Below, in pieces: positions 8,674 through 16,415 of a DNA stretch of 30,083 bases. Both the position numbers and the translations under genes were made by a program. How positions within the stretch are numbered: position 1 is the stretch's first letter; each line of letters opens with the position of its first letter. The stretch comes from an uncultured Collinsella sp. (GTDB lineage: Bacteria > Actinomycetota > Coriobacteriia > Coriobacteriales > Coriobacteriaceae). Location of the stretch: NCBI GenBank assembly GCA_900544845.1, contig UQWV01000025.1, positions 1 to 30,083 on the forward strand, written 5' to 3'. Under the pieces are notes generated by a model, which saw only the letters and a list, made by a program, of their open reading frames with translations, had not been told where the DNA came from and did no database searches.

Positions 8674-8691
8674 AACGTAAAGGGAACGTAA
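8674..8691 (-). promoter_or_regulatory. Putative Pho box: two TTACGTT units with 11-base period
   Basis: On the minus strand TTACGTT occurs at 8691-8685 and again at 8680-8674, exactly 11 bases apart. PhoB/PhoP-type regulators bind direct repeats with an 11-base period upstream of pst genes. The location, between the ftsZ terminator and the start of the pgeF-pst operon, fits. The half-site differs from well-known consensus sequences, so this is an inference from spacing and context. Confidence 0.5.
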
Positions 8692-8720
8692 GGAGATTGG
8701 AGGCTTTCGTTTACAAACGA

Positions 8721-8758
8721 GAAACAAAACGGGGTGCATCCAAATGGACACACCCCGT
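8721..8758 (-). terminator. Rho-independent terminator after ftsZ
   Basis: On the minus strand ACGGGGTG (8758-8751) pairs with CACCCCGT (8736-8729), extended by five more pairs including two G-U, around a short ATTT loop. GTTTTGTTT follows. It lies about 20 bases after the ftsZ stop and ends the dcw transcription unit. Confidence 0.9.
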
Positions 8759-8780
8759 GCAGGTCGTTGAGAAAAACGAA

Positions 8781-9935
8781 CTAGAAGCTACCGCGCTTCA
8801 GGAAGTCGGGAAGCTCGAACTGATCGTTGCCGAAGTTAGGAAGCTCGGTGCCACCAACGTTGCGGGTCGGAGCGGCCTGAGCCGGACTGGTGGCCGGAGC
8901 GGTGCGTTGCGGCTCAGCGGAGGCAGCGGCCTTGCTCTGAGACTGCTGAGCAGCAAAGAGCTCGTCCTGGCGGTTGACGTTGGAGTCGGAGAAGCCCGTA
9001 GCGATGACGGTGATACGCACCTGGTCGCCCAGGGACTCGTCGACAACGGTACCGAAGATGATGTTGGCCTCGGGATCGACGGCATTGGCGACAACGTCGG
9101 CGGCGTCGCTGATCTCTTGGATGCCCAGGTCCTTGGAACCGGCGATGGAGAGCAGCACGCGCGTGGCACCATCGATGGAGCTCTCGAGCAGCGGGCTGGA
9201 GATGGCCTGCTGGGCAGCATCGACGGCACGGGTATCCCCAGAAGAGGTACCGATACCCATCATGGCGGTACCGGCCTGCTTCATGATGGTCTTAACATCG
9301 GCGAAGTCCAGGTTGATGATACCGGGGACGGTGATGAGGTCGGTGATGCCCTGGGTGCCCTGGGAAAGGACACCATCGGCAATCGCGAAGGCCTCGAGCA
9401 TGGTGGTCTTCTTCTCGGCGATGTCGAGCAGCTTATCGTTAGGAATGACGATCATGGTGTCGACGCAATCGGAGAGGGTCTTAATGCCCTCCTCGGCGCT
9501 CTTCTTGCGCTTGCGGCCCTCGAAGGTGAAGGGCTTGGTCACGACGGCGACGGTCAGCGCACCGACCTCGTTCATCGCGATATCGGCAACGATGGGGGCA
9601 GCGCCGGTACCGGTGCCACCGCCCTCGCCGCAGGTGATGAACACCATGTCGGCGCCAGCGAGCGCCTCGGCAATGTCGTCGCGGGACTCATCGGCAGCCT
9701 TGCGGCCAACCTCGGGGTTGGCGCCGGCGCCCAGGCCGCGGGTAAGGTCGGTGCCGATGTGCACCTTGATATCGGCATCAGAGATCGCGAGTGCCTGAGC
9801 ATCGGTGTTGATGGCAACAAACTCGACGCCGCGGATGCCCTCTTCGATCATTCGATTGACCGCGTTGGTACCGCCGCCGCCGACGCCGACCACCTTAATG
9901 ACGGCAAGGTAGTTGTTGATCTCTGTCTCGTGCAT
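8781..9935 (-). CDS. ftsZ: Cell-division GTPase FtsZ
   Basis: 384 residues from the ATG at 9935 (GGAGG with 6-base spacing; an in-frame extension to 9965 lacks support). FtsZ polymerises into the division ring and binds GTP. The nucleotide-binding loops are present: VGVGGGGTNAVNRM near the N-terminus and GGGTGTGAAP at about residue 100. The T7 catalytic loop is in INLDFADVKTIM. After the globular part (about 1-310) comes a 55-residue Gln/Ala/Pro linker and the C-terminal peptide ELPDFLKRGSF, the docking site for SepF. One oddity is CGEGGGTGTG where most FtsZ proteins read AGMGGGTGTG. It is the last gene of the dcw unit; a 199-base gap separates it from ftsQ. Confidence 0.98.
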   Translation of the reverse strand: MHETEINNYLAVIKVVGVGGGGTNAVNRMIEEGIRGVEFVAINTDAQALAISDADIKVHIGTDLTRGLGAGANPEVGRKAADESRDDIAEALAGADMVFITCGEGGGTGTGAAPIVADIAMNEVGALTVAVVTKPFTFEGRKRKKSAEEGIKTLSDCVDTMIVIPNDKLLDIAEKKTTMLEAFAIADGVLSQGTQGITDLITVPGIINLDFADVKTIMKQAGTAMMGIGTSSGDTRAVDAAQQAISSPLLESSIDGATRVLLSIAGSKDLGIQEISDAADVVANAVDPEANIIFGTVVDESLGDQVRITVIATGFSDSNVNRQDELFAAQQSQSKAAASAEPQRTAPATSPAQAAPTRNVGGTELPNFGNDQFELPDFLKRGSF

Positions 9936-10134
9936 GTCGGTCCTCCGAACAAAGGTTATAGCCATAGCATGGGTCGACCCCTGCGCACATTAACCTTCAG
10001 GTTGAAAGTAAATGCAAAGGTAAACCGTATTATGTTTGCACATTATGAACGTATCAGTCAAATAATTGACCGTGAAAACCAAACAAACCAGATAAACGGC
10101 GTGGTATGGCCCCTCAACAAAGCATCAACCAGCG
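9936..10134 (-). promoter_or_regulatory. ftsQ-ftsZ intergenic region, AT-rich, probable ftsZ promoter region
   Basis: This 199-base gap is clearly richer in A and T than its surroundings and holds no gene. It contains several -10-like sequences on the minus strand (CATAAT at two places) but no pair with a convincing -35, so I do not name a single promoter. An inverted repeat GTCAA-ATAA-TTGAC lies at 10057-10070, and a short AACC-TTCA-GGTT dyad near 9991-10002. Confidence 0.45.
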
Positions 10135-11391
10135 CTACGAGGTCGGAGCGTTCCTAAATGTATAGTTACCCGGAGAACGCACATTGATATACGTTACGCC
10201 CTCTACCTGCGAAAGCAGCTTGGTGACTACGCGCTCCTTCTTGACGATATCGTTCGAATCGCCCAGCGACACCTCAATGCCGTTATTGAGGTTTGCCGAG
10301 ATGGCTTCGACCGAAGGCGTGGAAATATCCTTGACTTGTCCCAAGAACTCGCTCGAAAAACCACGCACATAATCCAAGCCAGCCTTAACGGCCTTGGAGC
10401 TCACCGCCTGGCCGGAAACCGGAGCGACATCCGCCGAGACATCAGTCAACAACACCGCGCCATAGTGCTTAGCGAGCGCCAGCGCGGCATCAATGCCGGT
10501 CAGGGTATTTGAGCCCTGCCCCGTCGTGATGACGTTGCCCTGGTCATCCACTTCGACCGACGTCGACAGCGGGGCGATCCAGGTGTCATCATCCCCGATG
10601 GCCCAGGCAAGGTCATCGGAGCTGATATAGGCAATTGCGATGACCTTGCGCTCCATCGGCGTAATGATGAGCGTATGCGGGAACTGACGCTGGACATCCA
10701 CGCCCGACACCCACGGGTTCTGCTTGAGGTCCTCGGTAATCTGGTCAGGATCGACGTTAAAAAGCGACGTTCCCTCGGGCAAATCGATCAGCTGGATAGC
10801 ATCGTGCTTCGTCACATGCTCGCTGCCTTGAATCTGAATATCAGTGGCGGTAAACAATCCAGAGTTGATCACCACGACGGCAACGACGACGAGCACGGCC
10901 AAGACGGCCAGAACGCCGCCCACGATTTTGCCTTTGCCTGTAACGAGAGAAGCGGCGTCTGACGTTTTATTTGCCATCGCCCCAAGTGAAGACAACGGGT
11001 TGACGCCTTTTTTACCCGAAGGCTTCTTGGCGGTAGCCGGCACCGATGTCAGCGAGCGCGGTTTCGATGCGCCCAGCGTGCGACCCGGACGCGGCGCTTT
11101 AGTTCCCGTCGAGGGCTTAGGAGTTGCCATGGGACGGGCAGGTTTGGCGCCCATAACAGGCTTTGACGTCACCGAGGGACGCGAGGACTTTTTTGCGGCC
11201 GGACGATTGCCGAGCTGCGAGCCGACAACCGGACGACTGGTCTGTCGAGCATGCCCGACAGACTTAGAGTGCGCGACGGTATTGCGTTGAGGTTTGGCAG
11301 GCGCGCCGGAACGCCCTCCGGCGCGGCGGAAGGTGGGTTTCGATGCTCTAGAAGCCGAGGAATTTAACTTCCGGTCTGAGCTCGATGCCAT
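10135..11391 (-). CDS. ftsQ: FtsQ/DivIB divisome protein with long basic N-terminal tail
   Basis: 418 residues, well above the usual 250-300 because of an N-terminal cytoplasmic tail of about 155 residues rich in Lys, Arg, Ser and Pro, with loosely repeated K-P-x-x-G-x-K/T-x-P-R-P units. One membrane helix follows at about 156-175, then the POTRA domain (about 180-250: IQIQGSEHVTKHDAIQLIDL...LKQNPWVSGVDVQRQFPHTLII) and the beta domain. FtsQ recruits and regulates FtsL, FtsB and FtsI/FtsW at the septum. The start overlaps the murB end by 44 bases; GAGGGAGG three bases before the ATG supports it. Start and family are well supported; the tail role is unknown. Confidence 0.95.
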   Translation of the reverse strand: MASSSDRKLNSSASRASKPTFRRAGGRSGAPAKPQRNTVAHSKSVGHARQTSRPVVGSQLGNRPAAKKSSRPSVTSKPVMGAKPARPMATPKPSTGTKAPRPGRTLGASKPRSLTSVPATAKKPSGKKGVNPLSSLGAMANKTSDAASLVTGKGKIVGGVLAVLAVLVVVAVVVINSGLFTATDIQIQGSEHVTKHDAIQLIDLPEGTSLFNVDPDQITEDLKQNPWVSGVDVQRQFPHTLIITPMERKVIAIAYISSDDLAWAIGDDDTWIAPLSTSVEVDDQGNVITTGQGSNTLTGIDAALALAKHYGAVLLTDVSADVAPVSGQAVSSKAVKAGLDYVRGFSSEFLGQVKDISTPSVEAISANLNNGIEVSLGDSNDIVKKERVVTKLLSQVEGVTYINVRSPGNYTFRNAPTS

Positions 11392-12259
11392 ACGCCTCCC
11401 TCACCTTTCCGTGCACATGTCTGATAACCGCGGCAACGTCATCGGCCGAGGCAGTTCCGTTATTAACGATAAAATTAGCGTGAACGGGCGAAACTTCCGC
11501 GCCGCCAATCGAAAAACCCTTTAATCCACAATCCTCGATAAGCTTGCCCACACTCGCATCGGGCGGGTTGCGAAAGACCGACCCGCAGGATGCGCGACCC
11601 ATGGGCTGCGTACGCTTGCGCCTCGTCAGGTACCGCTCCATGCGCTCGCGAATGTCGGCCTTGGGCGCCGGTTTAAGCTTGAGCACGCACTCGAGGATAA
11701 TCTCATTGCGGGGAAGGCTACATTCGCGGTAGCCCCAAGTGATCTCGGACCCCGCATAATGCTTGATACCGGATGCCGGGTCAAACGTTACGACATCCTC
11801 AACCAGCGAGCCAATCCACTCGGTCCGTGTGCCGGCATTCATAGATATCGCACCGCCAACCGAGCCAGGGATGCCAACGGCAAACTCAAGGCCCGAGAGG
11901 CTACGCGACAGGGCATCGTTGACCAGGCGCGCAAACATCACGCCCGCACCGACCGTCAGCGTACAACCGTCATCGGCAACAACCGTGCGCTGAAACTCAC
12001 GTCCGAGCGAAATGACGGCGCCGCGATAACCGCCATCGGCAACCAGCAGATTGGAGCCCTTGCCGATGATGACCCACGGCACCTGCTCGCGATCGAGCAC
12101 CGCCACGGCGCGGCGGAGGGCATGATAGCTATGGCACGTCACAAAGAGGTCGGCCTTGCCGCCGATACGATAGCTCGTATGACGCGCAAGGCGCTCGTCC
12201 TCGATCACATCCGTGTCGATCATGCCCGAGAGCGCCATGACGGCGTTAAACAGACCCAT
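11348..12259 (-). CDS. murB: UDP-N-acetylenolpyruvoylglucosamine reductase MurB
   Basis: 303 residues. It reduces UDP-GlcNAc-enolpyruvate to UDP-MurNAc with NADPH and FAD. The FAD-binding half shows TSYRIGGKADLFV, IIGKGSNLLVADGG and GLEFAVGIPGSVGGAISMNAG; the C-terminal half has GRASCGSVFRNP with the catalytic serine and GKLIEDCGLKGFSIGGAEVSPVHANFIVN, typical of type II MurB. The ATG lies five bases after the murC stop without a clear ribosome site of its own, so it is probably translated by coupling. It overlaps ftsQ at its 3' end. Confidence 0.98.
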   Translation of the reverse strand: MGLFNAVMALSGMIDTDVIEDERLARHTSYRIGGKADLFVTCHSYHALRRAVAVLDREQVPWVIIGKGSNLLVADGGYRGAVISLGREFQRTVVADDGCTLTVGAGVMFARLVNDALSRSLSGLEFAVGIPGSVGGAISMNAGTRTEWIGSLVEDVVTFDPASGIKHYAGSEITWGYRECSLPRNEIILECVLKLKPAPKADIRERMERYLTRRKRTQPMGRASCGSVFRNPPDASVGKLIEDCGLKGFSIGGAEVSPVHANFIVNNGTASADDVAAVIRHVHGKVREAYGIELRPEVKFLGF

Positions 12260-12264
12260 TAGAC

Positions 12265-13683
12265 TTAAGCGTCTTTCTTGGCAGTCAAATACTCGATAAA
12301 CTCGGGGCCGACGGTCGTAACGTCACCGGCACCCATAGTGAGCAGCAAGTCGCCCTCGCCCACCATCTGCTCGAGCTCCTGATTGAGCTCAAGACGGCTG
12401 GAGCAGTACACGACCTCCTTGCCAGGATGCTTGGCGCGCACGGTATCGGCGAGCATCTTAGAGGTAACACCCGGAATGGGCATCTCGCCAGCCGAGAACA
12501 CATCAATCAGCAGCAGTTTATCGGCATTGGCAAATGCATCGGCAAAGTCGTCGCACAGGGCCTGCAGGCGCGAATAGCGGTGCGGCTGGAACACGACGTC
12601 GACGTGCTTGTAGCCCAGCGACGAAGCGGCAGCAAGCGTCGCCTTGATCTCGGTGGGGTGATGGCCGTAATCATCGACCACGGTGATGCCATCGATATCG
12701 CCCACGTGGGTAAAGCGACGACGGACGCCCTCAAAGCTCGAAAGCGCCTTGGCGGCGGCGTCGATGTCAAGGCCCAGGACATGGGCGACGGTGAGCACCG
12801 CCGTGGCGTTGAGCATGTTGTGGCGACCGGGATTACTCTTGATCTCCACAGCGTGCTCAGTGCCGTCCTCAAAGCGAACGATAAAGTCGCTCTGGATGCC
12901 CTTGACATCCGGGTGCATGCAGACGATGTCGTTGCTCTCGGCAAAGCCGTAGGAAAGCACGTGACGGCCCGTCGACTTGGCGAGCTCGACCAGATGCGGG
13001 TCCTCACCGCAGACGATGACGGTGCCGTCCTCGCCCACCAGGCTCATGAATTTGGCGAAAGTCGCCTCGATCTCCTCGATACCCGAGTAGTGATCGAGGT
13101 GGTCGGCCTCGACGTTGGTCACAATGACCACGTTGGGGTTCAGGAACAGGAAGGAACTGTCGGACTCGTCGGCCTCGGCGACAAAGTAGTCGCCCGAGCC
13201 GTTCTTGCCGTTCGTGTCATAGCCCTCGACGATGCCACCGATCAGGAAGCTCGGATCCAGACCCATGCGGTCGAGCATGGTGGCGCACATCGAAGACGTG
13301 GTGGTCTTGCCATGCGTGCCAGCAACAGCGACGGTGGTGTAGCCGTGGCCCAAAGCAGAGAGCATCTTGGCACGGGGCCACACGGGAATACCAAGCTCGC
13401 GAGCGCGCACGAGTTCAGGGTTGGACTCCGGAATAGCGGTGGAGACAACAACCACGTCGGGCTTGACCTCGTCGATCGTGGCGGCCTCATGGCCCACATG
13501 CACCTTCACACCAGCGCGGGTAAGCTGGCGGATATAACGTGACGTCTTAAGGTCGGAGCCGGTAACGGCATAACCGCGCTCGTGCAGAACGAGGGCGATG
13601 CCGCTCATGCCGGCGCCGCCGATACCGATAAAGTGGGCGCTCTTAAACTCGGGCGCGGAGGTTGCAGTCTGGGAATCAGCCAT
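12265..13683 (-). CDS. murC: UDP-N-acetylmuramate--L-alanine ligase MurC
   Basis: 472 residues from the ATG at 13683; a GTG at 13710 is also in frame, but AAGGAG is placed for the ATG (11 bases, somewhat long). MurC adds L-alanine to UDP-MurNAc. Motifs: nucleotide-sugar fold FIGIGGAGMSGIA (about 20-32), ATP loop VAGTHGKTTTSSM (about 115-127), EADESDSSFL, and DDYGHHPTEIKATLAA in the C-terminal domain. It lies between murG (97-base gap) and murB (5-base gap). Confidence 0.98.
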   Translation of the reverse strand: MADSQTATSAPEFKSAHFIGIGGAGMSGIALVLHERGYAVTGSDLKTSRYIRQLTRAGVKVHVGHEAATIDEVKPDVVVVSTAIPESNPELVRARELGIPVWPRAKMLSALGHGYTTVAVAGTHGKTTTSSMCATMLDRMGLDPSFLIGGIVEGYDTNGKNGSGDYFVAEADESDSSFLFLNPNVVIVTNVEADHLDHYSGIEEIEATFAKFMSLVGEDGTVIVCGEDPHLVELAKSTGRHVLSYGFAESNDIVCMHPDVKGIQSDFIVRFEDGTEHAVEIKSNPGRHNMLNATAVLTVAHVLGLDIDAAAKALSSFEGVRRRFTHVGDIDGITVVDDYGHHPTEIKATLAAASSLGYKHVDVVFQPHRYSRLQALCDDFADAFANADKLLLIDVFSAGEMPIPGVTSKMLADTVRAKHPGKEVVYCSSRLELNQELEQMVGEGDLLLTMGAGDVTTVGPEFIEYLTAKKDA

Positions 13684-13780
13684 GTGCTCGTGTACTCCTT
13701 GCGTAAACACTGCCTGTAACCCGTTAACTGTACCGCACCTACCGCATCAGCGCGAGGGCGACCGACGATATCCCGTCTAA

Positions 13781-14896
13781 CTAACGCAAACCCTCTACCG
13801 CATCCGCCAGAAGAGCGGCGGCCCTATCCTGAGCCAGACCACGCGCCGCCTGACGCATGGCGTCGCGTGCCGCCGCGTCATCGACCAGGTGCAGCAGCTC
13901 ATCGGCAAAGGCAGAACCGTCGATATCGGCATCGGCGCAGAGCACGCCGGCCCCAGCGTCGACCAGATAACGAGCATTGGTGGTTTGGTGGTCGGCCGTC
14001 GCATGCGGATACGGCACGAGCACCGAGGGCACGGCGAGCGCAGCGATCTCGGCCACGCTCGATGCGCCCGAACGCGAGAGCACCAAATCGGCAGCAGCCA
14101 GCATATCGCCCATGTTGTCGATGTAAGGCTGGACGCGGTAACGCTTCGCCTCCTCGGGCGTCAGCGCCAAAGCGCGCTCGGTCTCCTCAAAGCCGTCGGC
14201 ACCCGTCGAATGCAACACATAGAGGTTCTTGCGCGAAAGCAGCTCGTTTTTGAGCGAAGCCACGCGCTCGTTGAGGTGCTGGGCGCCAAGTGAACCGCCA
14301 AAGACGAGCAGCAGCGTAGCGTCCTCGGGAACGCCAAGTGCCTTGCGGCCGCGAGCGCGATCGCCCTCGATCACCGAGCGACGTACGGGGTTGCCGGTCA
14401 TGAGCACGTGGTCAGGGTCACCTTCGCGCTCAAAGACCGAGCGCGCTGCCGGCACCGAGATGCACACGCGAGCGGCGTGGGAGTTCATCATCTTGTTGGC
14501 CAGGCCCGGAACAGAGTTCTGCTCATGTAGCAGATACGGAACGCCTGCGCCCTTGCACCACCCCAGCAGCGGAACCTCGACATAGGCACCAAAACCGATG
14601 GCAGCATCGGGCTTGCCGACCTTTGAGAAATGACTGGCGAGCGCACGCTTGGCCTTGTTGACACGCCACAGCGAGGTCAGCGCCGTCCAGGGACGGGAGC
14701 GGTCGAAGCCCGTGACCGTAATGGGCACAAAATCAAACCCAGCCTCGGGGACCAGACGACCCTCGAGCTTGCGCGACTGGCCCACGAACACAACGTGGTG
14801 GCCACGGTCATGCAGCTCCTCGGCCAAAGCGAGCGCGGGGTTAATGTGTCCTGCCGTGCCGCCGGCTGCAATAGCAACGGTCATCTTATCGGTCAT
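13781..14896 (-). CDS. murG: Lipid II synthase MurG
   Basis: 371 residues from the ATG at 14896, with GAAGGGA five bases upstream. It transfers GlcNAc from UDP-GlcNAc to lipid I on the inner membrane face. Glycosyltransferase-B motifs: GGTAGHINPALALA near the N-terminus, LHEQNSVPGLANK, GGSLGAQHLN, SRSGASSVAE and PYPHATADHQTTNA (UDP-GlcNAc pocket). The start overlaps the end of ftsW by 11 bases. The ATG at 14884 is an alternative that lacks a ribosome site. Confidence 0.98.
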   Translation of the reverse strand: MTDKMTVAIAAGGTAGHINPALALAEELHDRGHHVVFVGQSRKLEGRLVPEAGFDFVPITVTGFDRSRPWTALTSLWRVNKAKRALASHFSKVGKPDAAIGFGAYVEVPLLGWCKGAGVPYLLHEQNSVPGLANKMMNSHAARVCISVPAARSVFEREGDPDHVLMTGNPVRRSVIEGDRARGRKALGVPEDATLLLVFGGSLGAQHLNERVASLKNELLSRKNLYVLHSTGADGFEETERALALTPEEAKRYRVQPYIDNMGDMLAAADLVLSRSGASSVAEIAALAVPSVLVPYPHATADHQTTNARYLVDAGAGVLCADADIDGSAFADELLHLVDDAAARDAMRQAARGLAQDRAAALLADAVEGLR

Positions 14897-16406
14897 GGTA
14901 GTCCCTTCGTACACGCGGTCCCTGGTCGTCGGTGCGCAAACGCGCCGACGGGTCCGAGTTCAAATCGATTCGATTATATCCGCCGCCCGCGCTGCGAGGG
15001 CTGGGGCGCTGCGGACGACCTTGCGGCGCCGTCCGCGGACGTGGACGAGCTGCCGGCTCGGTCGCAGAGCCATCCAGAACGGTAAAGCCGTTACGCGAAG
15101 ATCGCTCGCCGCGTACGTGGGGCACGCCGGCGGTACTCTCATCCATAACGGCAAAGCTCTCGCGGCGACGGTCGTACTCATCGCGACGGGCGCTCTCGTA
15201 CGAAACGCGCAGGATCAGACCGGCAAGCATAAGCGACACAATAATCGACGAACCGCCGTAGCTAATAAACGGCAACGGTTTGCCCGTCATGGGAAACACG
15301 TTGAGGATGCCCAGCGCATTGATCAAAAACTGCACCGCGAGAATGACCGCGGAGCCAGACGCCATGAGCGCGCCCCGACGATCGGTCGCCTGCTCGGCAA
15401 TGCGAAACGCCGAGTAGATCAGCATCGCAAACACCAAGAAGAACAGCACGGTTCCGACAAAACCGACTTCCTCGCCAATGATGGCCAGGATGTAGTCATT
15501 GTGCGCCTCGGGCAGATACGAGTACTTCATGGTTGAGTTGCCGATGCCACGGCCGAACAGACCGCCCGAGGCAAAGGCCATGATGGCAAGCGTGGCCTGA
15601 TAGCCGTCACCATACTCGTCGGCCCAAGGGTTCAAGGCAACCTGAATACGCACCATACGGTATGGCTCTGCGACAAGCGCAATCACGATCACGAGAATGC
15701 CGAAGATTAGCACGCCGATGATAAATCTGGGGTCGAGACCCGCAAACAACGCCATGCACATGAGGGTCAACAGGATGATCAGGACGGTACCGAAATCGGG
15801 CTGGATAAAGATCAGAAAGAGCGAAATGCCCAGGTAGATGCCCATCTTGCGAAGGAATTCGTTGATGTTGCCACCGGGCGAAAAGAAGCGATCGAGCATG
15901 ATGGCCGAATACGCAATGGCAAATGGCTTTAAAAACTCGGAAGGCTGGAACTGAATGCCGGCGATGTTGAGCCAGCGCGTGGCGCCACGGCTGCCGCTGC
16001 CCACCAAGAACACCAGAAACAGTAGCCCTATCATGCCTATGAGGAAGATCCTGAGCACGTCTTCCCCAAACCAACTGTCCGGCAAGATGCGCACGATGGC
16101 AACCATAGCCAGCACGCCAACTCCGGCAAACGCGGCTTGCCGAAACAGAAAAAACGTCGCCGAGCCATTCTCGTGCAGCGCCTCGACCGAAGACGCCGAG
16201 TACACCATCAGCAGGCCAAAGCACACCAAGGTAAACAGGCAGGCCATGAATATCAGACGGGGGCGCATGATACGGGCGGGAACGCCGGCAATATAGCGTT
16301 CGCTAAACGTCTGCCCGCCGCGACCGGAACGCGGTGTGCTGCGCCGCGAGGAAGCACGGTCCGAGTCGGGCCTCCTCATACCTTGTCGGGGGCTCTCCTC
16401 TCTCAC
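14886..16406 (-). CDS. ftsW: FtsW, septal peptidoglycan glycosyltransferase (SEDS family)
   Basis: 506 residues from the GTG at 16406, preceded by AGGGG with 6-base spacing; a TTG at 16412 and an ATG further in are alternatives. About ten membrane helices span residues 45-400. SEDS motifs are clear: GATRWLNIAGIQFQPSEFLKP, EAHNDYILAIIGEEVGF and PMTGKPLPFISYGGSSI. It polymerises lipid II together with FtsI. The N-terminal 40 residues are Arg/Ser-rich, and about 95 C-terminal residues after the last helix are low-complexity Arg/Pro/Gly/Ser sequence, longer than usual. It starts 9 bases after the murD stop and overlaps murG by 11. Confidence 0.97.
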   Translation of the reverse strand: MREESPRQGMRRPDSDRASSRRSTPRSGRGGQTFSERYIAGVPARIMRPRLIFMACLFTLVCFGLLMVYSASSVEALHENGSATFFLFRQAAFAGVGVLAMVAIVRILPDSWFGEDVLRIFLIGMIGLLFLVFLVGSGSRGATRWLNIAGIQFQPSEFLKPFAIAYSAIMLDRFFSPGGNINEFLRKMGIYLGISLFLIFIQPDFGTVLIILLTLMCMALFAGLDPRFIIGVLIFGILVIVIALVAEPYRMVRIQVALNPWADEYGDGYQATLAIMAFASGGLFGRGIGNSTMKYSYLPEAHNDYILAIIGEEVGFVGTVLFFLVFAMLIYSAFRIAEQATDRRGALMASGSAVILAVQFLINALGILNVFPMTGKPLPFISYGGSSIIVSLMLAGLILRVSYESARRDEYDRRRESFAVMDESTAGVPHVRGERSSRNGFTVLDGSATEPAARPRPRTAPQGRPQRPSPRSAGGGYNRIDLNSDPSARLRTDDQGPRVRRDYHDR

Positions 16407-16415
16407 CGGCAACCC

